A stretch of 33,052 nucleotides of DNA from Lachnospiraceae bacterium (GTDB lineage: Bacteria > Bacillota > Clostridia > Lachnospirales > Lachnospiraceae): assembly GCA_024699045.1 (NCBI GenBank), contig JAILQK010000027.1, positions 1 to 33,052 of the forward strand, read 5' to 3'. A model generated the notes under the pieces. The model was not told the DNA's origin. It did no database searches and worked only from the letters and a program-made list of their open reading frames with translations. Below are positions 1 through 8,146 of this stretch, piece after piece (within the stretch, counting starts at the first letter, position 1; each line of letters starts with the position of its first letter). The position numbers were made by a program, and so were the translations under genes.

Positions 1-177
1 CGTTATCTGAGACCCGCGGGAATCCTTATGTTTTCTGTGTGTACCATAACCCGTGAGGAGACAGTCGATCAGGCCGGATATATTGAGAAGTTAGGGTTAC
101 ATAAAATAGAAGAGCGACAGCTGCTGCAGGGGATCTCTCCCTGTGACGGTTTTTATTATTCTATATGGCGAAAATGA
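1..177 (+). CDS. rsmB: 16S rRNA m5C967 methyltransferase RsmB, C-terminal fragment
   Basis: The reading frame is open from the first base and stops with TGA at 175-177, giving 58 C-terminal residues of a gene that begins outside the window. RsmB methylates C967 of 16S rRNA using SAM. The fragment shows the motif VI neighbourhood FSVCTI, equivalent to the family's YSTCT segment with the nucleophilic cysteine. It ends in SPCDGFYYSIWRK, matching the usual DGFF-[IV]A-x-L ending of Rsm/Nop2 methyltransferases. The next gene is rlmN, the standard Firmicute order, which supports RsmB over other m5C methyltransferases. The 3' end overlaps the first possible rlmN start by 13 bases. Only the tail is visible, so the assignment rests on motif VI and context. 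Confidence 0.85.
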   Translation, partial: RYLRPAGILMFSVCTITREETVDQAGYIEKLGLHKIEERQLLQGISPCDGFYYSIWRK

Positions 178-1265
178 TGGCGAAAATGATGGTGAAGGAT
201 ATATATGATCTCACTAAAACCGAATTAAGACAGGAGCTTGAGGAGCTGGGCGAAAAACCGTACAGGGCAGGGCAGATCTTTTCCTGGCTCCATGCAAGGG
301 GAGCGGTTTCCTTCGATGATATGAGTGACATCTCGAAGTCATTGAGGATGAAGCTTAAGGAAAGGTATTCGATGAACCGGCTTCAGGTCATGGAGGCGCA
401 GCGTTCTTCTACGGACGGGACCGTAAAATATCTGTTCGGACTTCATGACGGAAGCGCGATAGAGGGTGTCTTCATGGAATACAGGAGCTGGAATACGGCC
501 TGCATCTCATCGCAGGTGGGCTGTGCCATGGGATGCAGATTCTGTGCTTCGGGTATAGACGGGTGTGAAAGGAACATGACCGCGGGTGAGATGGCCGCGG
601 AGGTATACGGGATGGAACGGGACACCGGAAAGAAGATCTCCAACGTCGTTATAATGGGCTCCGGAGAACCGCTGTTAAACTATGACAGTCTTATCCGGTT
701 TATAGTCATGATCACCGATCCGGACGGAAAGGGGATCTCTCAAAGAAACATCACCGTTTCCACCTGCGGGATCGTTCCGGGGATAGACCGTCTTGCCGGA
801 GAAAAGCTCGGAAGGGAACATTCCCAGGTGAATCTGGCAATATCCCTTCATGCCGCAACCGACATAAAAAGGAAGAAGATCATGCCTATAGCGGAAAAAT
901 ACAGCGTATCGGAGGTGGTTGCCGCGGCGCAGAGATATTACGAAGCAACTCACAGAAAGGTCACCTTTGAATATGCGCTCATCGCCGGGCAGAATGACAC
1001 GGATGAGGATGCGGCAGAGCTTGCGGCGCTGCTGGGAGGGAAAGATATCCATATGCCGGTCCTTGTGAACCTGATACCGGTGAACCCCGTAGAAGGTAAC
1101 GGATACAGGCGTCCTTCAAGGCAGGCTTGCGTCAATTTCAAAAATAAACTTGAAAACTTTGGAATAAATGGTAGTATAAGGAGGGAACTTGGCTCCGATA
1201 TCGACGGTGCCTGCGGTCAGCTGAGAAGGCGTAAACGTGCCGATTACAGTGATACGGGGCCGTGA
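165..1265 (+). CDS. rlmN: 23S rRNA (A2503-C2)/tRNA (A37-C2) methyltransferase RlmN, radical SAM
   Basis: This radical-SAM enzyme methylates C2 of A2503 in 23S rRNA and A37 in some tRNAs. The 366 residues match the family length. The iron-sulfur motif CxxxCxxC is at Cys120, Cys124 and Cys127. The two mechanistic cysteines can be placed at Cys113 (TAC before SSQVGC) and Cys350 (DGACGQLRRR). The N-terminal segment GEKPYRAGQIFSWLH is typical. The start is ambiguous: a perfect 12-bp tandem repeat (165-176 and 177-188) supplies in-frame ATGs at 165, 174, 177, 186 and 189, none with a clear Shine-Dalgarno. The homologous N terminus (MVKDIYDLTK) fits a start at 189 best; the longest form is given. 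The gene overlaps the rsmB 3' end and lies 28 bases before the stp start, so cotranscription is likely. Confidence 0.95.
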   Translation: MAKMMAKMMVKDIYDLTKTELRQELEELGEKPYRAGQIFSWLHARGAVSFDDMSDISKSLRMKLKERYSMNRLQVMEAQRSSTDGTVKYLFGLHDGSAIEGVFMEYRSWNTACISSQVGCAMGCRFCASGIDGCERNMTAGEMAAEVYGMERDTGKKISNVVIMGSGEPLLNYDSLIRFIVMITDPDGKGISQRNITVSTCGIVPGIDRLAGEKLGREHSQVNLAISLHAATDIKRKKIMPIAEKYSVSEVVAAAQRYYEATHRKVTFEYALIAGQNDTDEDAAELAALLGGKDIHMPVLVNLIPVNPVEGNGYRRPSRQACVNFKNKLENFGINGSIRRELGSDIDGACGQLRRRKRADYSDTGP

Positions 1266-1293
1266 GGGGCTTTCTTATTGTGTGGAGGTAAAA

Positions 1294-2028
1294 ATGATAA
1301 AGACCTTTTCGATGACTGATATGGGTCAGAAAAGGAAAGTTAATCAGGACTACGTGTTTACTTCGGAAAATCCGGTCGGCAATCTTCCGAATCTCTTTAT
1401 CGTAGCTGACGGTATGGGGGGACATGCCGCCGGGGATTATGCTTCGAGGTTTGCAACGGAGACAGTGGTGTCCGATATCAAGGATTCACATGAGCAAAAT
1501 CCGATAAGGCTTATCCGTCATGCTTATGAGACGGCCAATGCCGCTATCATCGAGGAAGCAAAAAGGCTTCCCGATCATGAGGGCATGGGTACGACCCTTG
1601 TGGTGGCGACGATCATCGATGATCTGCTGTATGTAGCGAACGTCGGAGATTCGAGACTCTATGTGATAGGGAACAGGATAAGCCAGATAACAAGGGATCA
1701 CAGCCTTGTGGAGGAAATGGTAAGGGCCGGCGAGATCGATGAATCCATGGCAAGGGTTCATCCCATGAAGAATAAGATCACGAGAGCCATCGGAGGAGAC
1801 TACGACATACGCGTTGATTTCTTCGATATCAAGCTTAATTATGAAGATAAGATCCTGATGTGCACCGATGGTCTTACCAATATGGTAGAGGATGAGGATA
1901 TCAGGATGATAGTGGAAAGCTCGCCGGATGTGGTGAGTTCGGTACAAAGACTTGTGGAGAGGGCAAATTCCAACGGGGGGTTTGACAATATAGGAATAGT
2001 GCTCGTAGAGCCATTTGAAGCAGGTTAA
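1294..2028 (+). CDS. stp: PP2C-family Ser/Thr protein phosphatase (Stp/PrpC)
   Basis: A metal-dependent PP2C phosphatase that would reverse phosphorylation by the PASTA kinase encoded next. The 244-residue product shows the ordered PPM motifs: TDMGQKRKVNQD, VADGMGGHAAGD (metal-binding Asp), GMGTTLV, ANVGDSRLY, TRDHSLVEEMV, CTDGLTNMV and GGFDNIGIVLV (final metal-binding Asp). The length is that of bacterial Stp proteins, with no membrane segment, so it is cytoplasmic. The start at 1294 is chosen because GGAGGT (1284-1289) lies five bases upstream and the protein then begins MIKTFSMTDMG as in relatives; an in-frame extension to 1237 overlaps rlmN and lacks a binding site. The stp-prkC pair is a classic Firmicute module controlling cell wall and stationary-phase physiology. 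Confidence 0.96.
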   Translation: MIKTFSMTDMGQKRKVNQDYVFTSENPVGNLPNLFIVADGMGGHAAGDYASRFATETVVSDIKDSHEQNPIRLIRHAYETANAAIIEEAKRLPDHEGMGTTLVVATIIDDLLYVANVGDSRLYVIGNRISQITRDHSLVEEMVRAGEIDESMARVHPMKNKITRAIGGDYDIRVDFFDIKLNYEDKILMCTDGLTNMVEDEDIRMIVESSPDVVSSVQRLVERANSNGGFDNIGIVLVEPFEAG

Positions 2029-2035
2029 GGATCGA

Positions 2036-2049
2036 CCGGGATTTCCCGG
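2036..2049. other. Perfect intercistronic inverted repeat between stp and prkC
   Basis: CCGGGA-TT-TCCCGG is a perfect 14-base palindrome seven bases after the stp stop and 30 bases before the prkC start. It has no following T run long enough for a terminator (ATCATCATTTT follows). It may form a small RNA hairpin that tunes the phosphatase/kinase ratio by processing or partial attenuation. This role is inferred from position only. Confidence 0.4.
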
Positions 2050-2079
2050 ATCATCATTTTGCAGAGGAAGATTTAAGTA

Positions 2080-4473
2080 ATGATCAGTGAAGGAATAATA
2101 CTGGCAGACAGATATGAGATATTGAGCCGGATCGGAACCGGGGGAATGTCTGATGTGTACAGGGCGCAGGATCTAAAGCTTTCACGTTTCGTGGCGATAA
2201 AGGTTCTGAAGCAGGAATATGCGGAGAACCAGAATTTTGTTACCAAATTCCACGCGGAAGCACAGGCTGCGGCCGGCCTTATTCATTCAAATATAGTAGG
2301 CGTATATGACGTAGGTGAGGACAACGGGCTTCAGTACATTGTCATGGAGCTTGTCGAAGGGATCACCTTAAAGCATTATATAGAAAAGAAGCTCAGGCTG
2401 TCGGTCAAGGAATCCATCAGTATCGCGATACAGATGGCTCAGGGTCTGGAATGCGCTCACAAGGCCGGGATCATCCACAGAGATGTAAAACCTCAGAACG
2501 TTATCATCTCCAAGGACGGAAAGGTCAAGGTCACGGATTTCGGTATCGCCAAAGCCGCGACAAGTGAGACTATCACATCCAACGTAATGGGATCCGTGCA
2601 TTACACTTCTCCCGAGCAGGCAAGAGGAGGTTATTCCGATGAAAAGAGTGATATCTATTCTCTGGGTATCGTTCTTTTTGAAATGCTCACGGGGCGGGTT
2701 CCCTTTGACGGAGACACGACCGTTACCATAGCCATCCAGCATATTCAGGATGCGATGCCAAGTCCCAGGGAGTTCGTGAACGATATCCCTGTAAGCATAG
2801 AGCAGATAATCTTCAAGTGCACGGAGAAGAATTCGGACAGAAGATACTCCTCAATGTCCGAGGTCATAGCCGATCTCAAGCAGTCATTGCTGACTCCCGA
2901 TGAAAACTTCATAAAGCGCATTCCTTCCGGTGGGATCGGGGGCGCTACCAAGATGGTTTCCGACGATGAGATCATGTCCGTGAAACAAAGATCCGGAAAT
3001 ATCGACGTGGATGAGTCTTTGATATCTGCCTACAACCGGAATAAGGATAAATCTAAAAATGCGGAAGCCGAGAGGGGAGAAAGTCCCCGAAGGAAAAAAA
3101 GACCGGATGATGCGTCTTCCGAAAACGATCCGGAAAGAAGAAGGAGAAGACCGAGAGATCCGGAGGATAAAGAGAGCTTCGAAGAGGAAGAGCTGAGACG
3201 GAAGAGAAAAGAGGCGGCGGCAAGGAAGAGAAGAGAGAAGGAAAGAGAAGCCGATCCGCGCAGGGGAGGAAACCGCAGGACTTCCGGCGGCAACAGCCGC
3301 ACCAGGAGCCGCAACGATGACAGACAGCGCGTCAGAAAGACTCCCGATCAGAACGCACGCAGGAACGACAGATATCGTGACGAGGATGATATGGATGAAA
3401 GGATGACTATGATAATGAGGATCATAGCCGTCATAGTCGGTATCATCATTCTGATACTGATAGTATTCATCGCAAGACGGGTGATCGCGGTCAAGGAAAA
3501 TTCGGCTTCGGAGAATTCAATAGTATCTGAAAACAAAGTGCTTAAGGATTTTACGGGTCAAAATGTAGAGACGGCTAAGGCTGCGCTGGAGGCAGAAGGA
3601 TTTGTGGTCCAGTCGAGTTATGAGGCCTCCGAAAATGTGGAGTCGGGATCCGTTATCTCACAGAACCCTGCGGGTGGCAGCCAGATCCCCGAGGGATACA
3701 CGGTGACTCTTGTAGTAAGCTCAGGATCTGGAAATATAGCTGTTCCCAGCCTTGTCAATTCCACTGCGGCCGAAGCAAAAGTCGCGCTGCAGAATATAGG
3801 GCTTTCAATGACTCTTACCGAAGGAACATCGGATACGGTACCTTCAGGGTCCGTGATCTCCCAGAGTCCCGAGGCAGGATCCATGGTCGCTCCGGGATCC
3901 ACGGTATCGGTGGTGATCAGTACGGGAGCCGGCGCGGACACGGGAGAGGAGATGCCCGAGGGCAGCGTTGCGGTACCCAATATCATAGGGATGACAGAGA
4001 CTCAGGCCAAGACCGCGCTTACGGCATCGGGATTGTCATGGACTTCGATCACCGAAACGGCATCTGACAGTGTGGTCAAGGGAATGGTAGTTTCGCAGAG
4101 TGTCGAGCCGGATACACTTGTCTCGAGCGGATCAAGCATAGATTTTGTTCTCAGCAGCGGACCCGAGAATGCAGAACCTCAGTTGTTCTCGCAGTCGGTT
4201 CAGGCGCCTTCAGGCTATGCAGCGGGGACGCCGGCAAGCATAACCCTTACCGGTAATAATTCCGGAAAGATATACGGACAGAAAGATGTTGCGGAGTTCC
4301 CTGTCACGATACAGATATCCTCGGCGGAAGTGGACAGCGCCGATACCGCCGGTGTCTTTTCCATAGTCTATACACAGCGGGTTGAAGGAGTAAATGAGGA
4401 CGGAAGCGCTTTTACCACCGATCAGCAGGCAACGGATGCTTCACAGAGCATATCTTTCTCAACCGGACAGTAA
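2080..4473 (+). CDS. prkC: Membrane Ser/Thr protein kinase with three PASTA domains (PrkC/StkP-like)
   Basis: A transmembrane eukaryotic-like kinase that binds peptidoglycan fragments or lipid II through external PASTA repeats. Residues 12-270 form the kinase domain: glycine loop GTGGMSDV, Lys41, catalytic Asp135 in HRDVKPQN, Asp153 in DFG, and an activation loop rich in Ser/Thr before SPEQ. A strongly charged Arg/Lys/Glu linker spans about 320-440. One hydrophobic helix lies at about 446-468. Three PASTA units cover about 486-697, each with the SGSVISQNP-like signature (the third is SVVKGMVVSQSVEP). About 100 further residues of no recognised domain follow, ending in FSTGQ. The ATG at 2080 follows GAGGAAGATT. 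It is 51 bases after stp and probably cotranscribed. The 797-residue length is above typical PrkC because of the linker and tail. Confidence 0.96.
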   Translation: MISEGIILADRYEILSRIGTGGMSDVYRAQDLKLSRFVAIKVLKQEYAENQNFVTKFHAEAQAAAGLIHSNIVGVYDVGEDNGLQYIVMELVEGITLKHYIEKKLRLSVKESISIAIQMAQGLECAHKAGIIHRDVKPQNVIISKDGKVKVTDFGIAKAATSETITSNVMGSVHYTSPEQARGGYSDEKSDIYSLGIVLFEMLTGRVPFDGDTTVTIAIQHIQDAMPSPREFVNDIPVSIEQIIFKCTEKNSDRRYSSMSEVIADLKQSLLTPDENFIKRIPSGGIGGATKMVSDDEIMSVKQRSGNIDVDESLISAYNRNKDKSKNAEAERGESPRRKKRPDDASSENDPERRRRRPRDPEDKESFEEEELRRKRKEAAARKRREKEREADPRRGGNRRTSGGNSRTRSRNDDRQRVRKTPDQNARRNDRYRDEDDMDERMTMIMRIIAVIVGIIILILIVFIARRVIAVKENSASENSIVSENKVLKDFTGQNVETAKAALEAEGFVVQSSYEASENVESGSVISQNPAGGSQIPEGYTVTLVVSSGSGNIAVPSLVNSTAAEAKVALQNIGLSMTLTEGTSDTVPSGSVISQSPEAGSMVAPGSTVSVVISTGAGADTGEEMPEGSVAVPNIIGMTETQAKTALTASGLSWTSITETASDSVVKGMVVSQSVEPDTLVSSGSSIDFVLSSGPENAEPQLFSQSVQAPSGYAAGTPASITLTGNNSGKIYGQKDVAEFPVTIQISSAEVDSADTAGVFSIVYTQRVEGVNEDGSAFTTDQQATDASQSISFSTGQ

Positions 4474-4481
4474 GGGATCGG

Positions 4482-5360
4482 ATGCTTGAAGGCAGGATAC
4501 TCAAAGGGGTAGGCGGTTTTTATTATGTTCATACCGATGAGGGGATCTATCAGTGCCGTGCCAAGGGGTTGTTCAGGAAAAAGTCTCTGAAACCTCTGGC
4601 AGGAGACATATGCCGTATAGAGCTTACGCATACGGATGATGTCGAGGGTAATGTGGTGGAGATCCTTCCCAGAAAGAATCATCTGGTGAGACCTCCCGTA
4701 GCGAATATAGATCAGGCGCTTGTGATCTTTGCCATGCACAGCCCCGAGCCGGTCTGGGGGCTTTTGGACCGCTATCTCATAATGATGGAGAGCGCAGGTA
4801 TCCCCTCGGTTATATGCATAAATAAGGATGATCTTGCCTTAAGCGATGAGGCGGCAGAGATAGAAAGGATCTACGGATCCGGAGGTTACAGGATCGTTTT
4901 TACATCCGCAAAGGAGCAGACCGGTCTGGATGAACTTAAGGAGCTCCTTAACGACAGGGTCACTTCGGTAGCGGGACCGTCCGGGGCCGGAAAATCATCT
5001 ATAATCAATGCTCTTACAGGGAATAACACCATGGAGACCGGAGATCTGAGCCCCAAGCTGGGAAGGGGCAGACAGACCACGAGACACACCGAACTTGTTT
5101 TTCTGTGGGAGAGGACATTTATTTTCGATTCGCCGGGGTTTTCCGCGATCGAGCTGCCCGATATCGATGAGGGGGAACTGGCCGGATGTTTTCCCGAAAT
5201 GAGAAAACACATAGGACAATGCTTCTACGGAGACTGTACACATATTCATGAACCCGAATGCGCAGTGAAAGAAGCCGTTGCTTCGGGAGACATCACATCG
5301 GAGAGGTATGATTCGTATACCGGGATTTATAAGGAGATGCAGGAACGGAGGAAATACTGA
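4482..5360 (+). CDS. rsgA: Ribosome small-subunit biogenesis GTPase RsgA
   Basis: A circularly permuted GTPase that checks late 30S maturation. The 292-residue protein has an N-terminal OB fold (about 1-70) and permuted G motifs in the expected order: NKDD (G4), TSAKEQTG (G5), GPSGAGKSS (G1/P-loop), RGRQTTRH (G2) and DSPGFS (G3). The C-terminal zinc site CFYGDC-T-H-IHEPEC keeps the CxxxxC-x-H-xxxxx-C spacing of the family. The ATG at 4482 is preceded by TAAGGGA, eight bases after the prkC stop. Its stop overlaps the rpe start by one base (TGATG), implying translational coupling. Confidence 0.97.
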   Translation: MLEGRILKGVGGFYYVHTDEGIYQCRAKGLFRKKSLKPLAGDICRIELTHTDDVEGNVVEILPRKNHLVRPPVANIDQALVIFAMHSPEPVWGLLDRYLIMMESAGIPSVICINKDDLALSDEAAEIERIYGSGGYRIVFTSAKEQTGLDELKELLNDRVTSVAGPSGAGKSSIINALTGNNTMETGDLSPKLGRGRQTTRHTELVFLWERTFIFDSPGFSAIELPDIDEGELAGCFPEMRKHIGQCFYGDCTHIHEPECAVKEAVASGDITSERYDSYTGIYKEMQERRKY

Positions 5361-6025
5361 TGGAATATAAGCTTCATCCTTCAATATTGGCGGCGGATTT
5401 CAAGAATCTGGGCGCGGATATAGAGAGTGTGGTGGCGGCAGGGGCCGACGGGATACATATAGACGTGATGGACGGGGATTTTGTCCCTCAGATCTCATTT
5501 GGGATGCCCCTTATCAAATCGATAAGAAGCGCTACCGACGTCACCTTTGACGTGCATCTCATGGTCACCAATCCGGAGCGTTATATTGAAACTTTCGTGG
5601 AGTGCGGGGCCGACATCGTGACGATACATGCTGAAGCCACGAGAGACGTGGAGAACGCGCTCAAACAGATAAGACGGGCCGGAGTCAAGGTCGGACTGGC
5701 GCTGAATCCGGGCACATCACTTTCAACTCTTGATTATATAATCGATGACGTGGATATGGTCCTTCTTATGACGGTGAATCCGGGATTCGGGGGACAGAAG
5801 TATATCGAGAAGGCTACCAGAAAAATAAAAGCGCTCAGAGCGATGGCGCAAAATGAGGGCAGAGAGCTTGATATAGAGGTGGACGGCGGAGTCATCGCCG
5901 AAAACCTTAATACGGTGCTTGAAGCCGGAGCCAACATCATCGTTATGGGTTCCGCGATATTTAACGGAAAAGCGGCCGATAATACAAAACTATACAAGGA
6001 AGAGATAAGAAGATTTTTAGGATAA
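5360..6025 (+). CDS. rpe: Ribulose-phosphate 3-epimerase
   Basis: Interconverts ribulose 5-phosphate and xylulose 5-phosphate in the pentose phosphate pathway, in the cytoplasm. The 221-residue product is a complete TIM barrel with the family signatures HPSILAADF near the N terminus, DVMDGDFVP, DVHLMV, MTVNPGFGGQ and the phosphate-binding VDGG. It follows rsgA with a one-base TGATG overlap; the Shine-Dalgarno GGAGG lies within the end of rsgA. In many Firmicutes the next gene is thiN (thiamine pyrophosphokinase). That gene is absent here and a surface-protein gene follows instead. Confidence 0.98.
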   Translation: MEYKLHPSILAADFKNLGADIESVVAAGADGIHIDVMDGDFVPQISFGMPLIKSIRSATDVTFDVHLMVTNPERYIETFVECGADIVTIHAEATRDVENALKQIRRAGVKVGLALNPGTSLSTLDYIIDDVDMVLLMTVNPGFGGQKYIEKATRKIKALRAMAQNEGRELDIEVDGGVIAENLNTVLEAGANIIVMGSAIFNGKAADNTKLYKEEIRRFLG

Positions 6026-6054
6026 GAGATTTTTTCGAAGATCACATCCGGCTG

Positions 6055-7599
6055 GTGATAGCAGCGGCGTCGATCCTTGCTGTCATCGTTTTGGGAGCCG
6101 TATGGTCTTATCTGGCACCCCGTCTTAAAGGGGAGCAGCTATGGGAAGAAAAGACCATAGAGCTGGGTGACACTCTCACCGAAGATCCCTCGTATTACAT
6201 GTCAGGAAGTGACTGGGTCATCGATCATACGGTCATAGATGTTTCCAGAGTAAAGACCGATACCGTAGGAGATTACAAGATAAGGGCGATCAGTCCTTTC
6301 AGCATAAGCACGTTCAGTGTTCATGTCGATGACACTGTCCCTCCGGAGATAACGATCGGATCCGGCTGGAAGACTGTGCTTGAAACCGGTAAAATGTATG
6401 ATCCCGAGATTCTTGGGATCGAAGTTTCGGACCTTAGCGGGCTTACCTTCGTAAAGTATTATTACAACGGGCAGAGTATCGATAAGCTTATGTTCACAAA
6501 GCCCGGCAACCCCGAGATAACGATAAAGGCCAGCGACGGAAATGCCAACATCTCGGAGCAGAAGGTGAAGCTTTTCGTGGATTCCCCGCCTAAATTCTAC
6601 GGGGTACACGATCAGTATCTCCTTATAGGGAGCACGGAGGCAGATCTGGATCCGGTTTTCGCAAAGGACGAGGTGGACGGCGGTCTTACTTCCGAGATAA
6701 AGACCGATCTAACAAATGTTGATTTTAATCATCTGGGAGATTACCGTGTCACTTACAGTGTATCTGACGGATACGGGCTGTTCAGCAGTGTATCCAGCAC
6801 GATCCATATCGTGTCTTCCAAAAAGACCGTGGAGCAGCAGAGAGACAAGTGCGTGATCCTTAAAGAAGACCTTCAGTACGCGGTGGATGAAGGCTTTTTC
6901 ACATATGAACCTAATAATGACAACAAACGAAAATGGGTGATAGATAACTGCGACAAAACACTCATCAATCTTTTTGTCGCCAATGATGACGGGAGCACGA
7001 GCAGCGGATCGGCATTCATCTATGAGATCACGCCCGAGTATGTTTACATGGTATCTGTCTATCATGTGACCAGCGCCCTTGAGAGCGAGCCTATATACAT
7101 AACGTTTTACGATGGTACAAAGATCAGGACCACGATAAGATCCATAAGACTCAGCGCCGGAAACGAGGCCTCTCTTTTCAGGATAGCCGTCTCGAGCATA
7201 CCCTATCATACTTTCATAAGATTAAAGGAAGTTACTACCGAAAAAGACATATACGATCATGTCACTGCCGGAACTCCGCTCATCGAATACAGCAAAAACT
7301 GGCGTGGAGGTGAGATACCGACACTTATCAGGGATACAAGTGTCATATCGTTTTCATTGTCCGATATACAAAGGAAGTTTGTGGATAATGATTCATATTT
7401 CACGGTGGTGCGAAAATCCGTGAGCGGAATGAGTGGAACGGCAGTTTTTGATTACAGAGGAGTGCTGGCCGGTATATGCAGCAAGACCATGTATCCTTTG
7501 GAATCCGAGGAGCCGCAGTACAGAGACGGATGTGATTTCGTGCTGATGGTGGATGATCTGGATGATCTCATGGACAGGGCAAAGGAGCTTGCAAGATAG
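6055..7599 (+). CDS. Membrane-anchored protein with Ig-like modules and a divergent trypsin-like domain
   Basis: No specific family name can be given. An N-terminal hydrophobic helix (IAAASILAVIVLGAVWSYL) anchors a large external part. Residues about 40-260 contain two or three beta-sandwich modules of the bacterial Ig/cadherin-like type (VDDTVPPEITI, IYVKASDG-like and GDYRVTYSVSDGYG patterns). Residues about 300-510 resemble a chymotrypsin-fold protease: His337 in SVYHV, Glu371 where Asp is expected (GNEASLFRI), and Ser460 in SGMSGTAV, followed by GVLAGI as in HtrA-like enzymes. The GTG at 6055 has no convincing ribosome site. The frame is open upstream to 5983 without ATG, and KIFRIRDFFEDHIRL would precede the helix naturally, so an unusual start (such as ATA 6022) or a start-codon loss is possible. 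It lies 29 bases after rpe. Confidence 0.75.
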   Translation: MIAAASILAVIVLGAVWSYLAPRLKGEQLWEEKTIELGDTLTEDPSYYMSGSDWVIDHTVIDVSRVKTDTVGDYKIRAISPFSISTFSVHVDDTVPPEITIGSGWKTVLETGKMYDPEILGIEVSDLSGLTFVKYYYNGQSIDKLMFTKPGNPEITIKASDGNANISEQKVKLFVDSPPKFYGVHDQYLLIGSTEADLDPVFAKDEVDGGLTSEIKTDLTNVDFNHLGDYRVTYSVSDGYGLFSSVSSTIHIVSSKKTVEQQRDKCVILKEDLQYAVDEGFFTYEPNNDNKRKWVIDNCDKTLINLFVANDDGSTSSGSAFIYEITPEYVYMVSVYHVTSALESEPIYITFYDGTKIRTTIRSIRLSAGNEASLFRIAVSSIPYHTFIRLKEVTTEKDIYDHVTAGTPLIEYSKNWRGGEIPTLIRDTSVISFSLSDIQRKFVDNDSYFTVVRKSVSGMSGTAVFDYRGVLAGICSKTMYPLESEEPQYRDGCDFVLMVDDLDDLMDRAKELAR

Positions 7600-7614
7600 C
7601 ATGCAGGCTCCTTT
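7581..7614. terminator. Candidate terminator at the convergent ends
   Basis: AAAGGAGC (7581-7588) and GCTCCTTT (7607-7614) form an eight-base stem around the stop codon of the surface-protein gene. A shorter hairpin, ATCCTG/CAGGAT, lies at 7631-7647. Both sit between two convergent genes and could serve both strands. Neither has a long T run beyond the stem, so strength is uncertain. Confidence 0.4.
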
Positions 7615-7657
7615 ATCATCTCAAACCCTTATCCTGCCTGACAGGATTACTTACATC

Positions 7658-7888
7658 CTAAAGTCCTGTCTGCAGGGATTGTTCTGATGCATCGGTAATG
7701 GGCGGGATCAAGTACTCTTCATTAGTCTCAAGAGAGCAGCATGCGAAAAAGGGTCGGCCTCCTCCATAAGTGGCTATACGTCCGCCGCTGACTGCATCTA
7801 ACTGCTCGTCGTCAAGCTTAAGGACAGATTTGCTTTCGGTGGTATTGCCTGAACTTAGGTTTTCTGCAGGGGTTTTTTTCATCTTCAT
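7658..7888 (-). CDS. Double-glycine leader peptide (bacteriocin-like or secreted signal peptide precursor)
   Basis: A 76-residue product whose first 36 residues look like a leader cut by C39-type peptidases: charged N terminus, then LKLDDEQLDAVSGG. Cleavage after Gly-Gly would release a core of 40 residues starting RIATYGGGRPFFACC, with two adjacent cysteines and an acidic, Pro-containing second half ending QSLQTGL. The ATG (complement of 7886-7888) is preceded by AAAGGGAGA, a good ribosome site, and by a promoter-like pair at 7964-7992. No C39 peptidase and no modification enzyme is encoded within the window. The divergent neighbour is an ABC ATPase/permease/adaptor operon. The core matches no bacteriocin class that I recognise, so toxin, pheromone or other function is open. 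Confidence 0.75.
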   Translation of the reverse strand: MKMKKTPAENLSSGNTTESKSVLKLDDEQLDAVSGGRIATYGGGRPFFACCSLETNEEYLIPPITDASEQSLQTGL

Positions 7889-7937
7889 GGTATAGTCTCC
7901 CTTTAATGGATTTATGGCGTTATTCTTTCTGTAATTG

Positions 7938-7953
7938 AGGAATAAATATTCCT
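7938..7953. promoter_or_regulatory. Palindrome at the peptide gene start site (operator or hairpin)
   Basis: AGGAATA-AA-TATTCCT is a perfect inverted repeat just downstream of the predicted minus-strand -10 element (7964-7969). It falls in the first bases of the peptide mRNA leader, 50 bases before the start codon. A repressor operator is the simplest reading; an RNA hairpin at the 5' end is the alternative. Confidence 0.4.
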
Positions 7954-7963
7954 TTATATGTTA

Positions 7964-7992
7964 TTTATACGATAAAAACAGAAATGTGGCAA
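7964..7992 (-). promoter_or_regulatory. Promoter for the double-glycine peptide gene
   Basis: Read on the minus strand, TTGCCA (complement of 7987-7992) and TATAAA (complement of 7964-7969) are separated by exactly 17 bases, a good sigma-A-type match. It lies about 75 bases upstream of the start codon and is the only gene-proximal candidate on that strand. Confidence 0.65.
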
Positions 7993-8055
7993 TAAAGAAA
8001 AAATCAATGATCGTTTATTATCCTGCCCCTGAAGCGGAGGAGAAGCGGTTGATGC

Positions 8056-8084
8056 TTGTAAAAACAGATTATGTCGACTATTAT
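8056..8084 (+). promoter_or_regulatory. Promoter for the ABC transporter operon
   Basis: TTGTAA (8056-8061) and TATTAT (8079-8084) are separated by 17 bases. The predicted transcription start is near 8091, about 55 bases before the ATPase start codon. The distance to the divergent peptide promoter is about 60 bases, so one regulator bound between them could control both. Confidence 0.6.
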
Positions 8085-8146
8085 ATACTGGTATTTACTC
8101 TTGAATAATCAGCCGGGGTTTCTGACCGGTGACCGGACGTATAAAA

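Noticed and set aside
443-1425. Several minus-strand open frames opposite rlmN and stp
   Set aside because: All overlap genes with clear motifs on the plus strand and lack start signals; they are reading-frame shadows.
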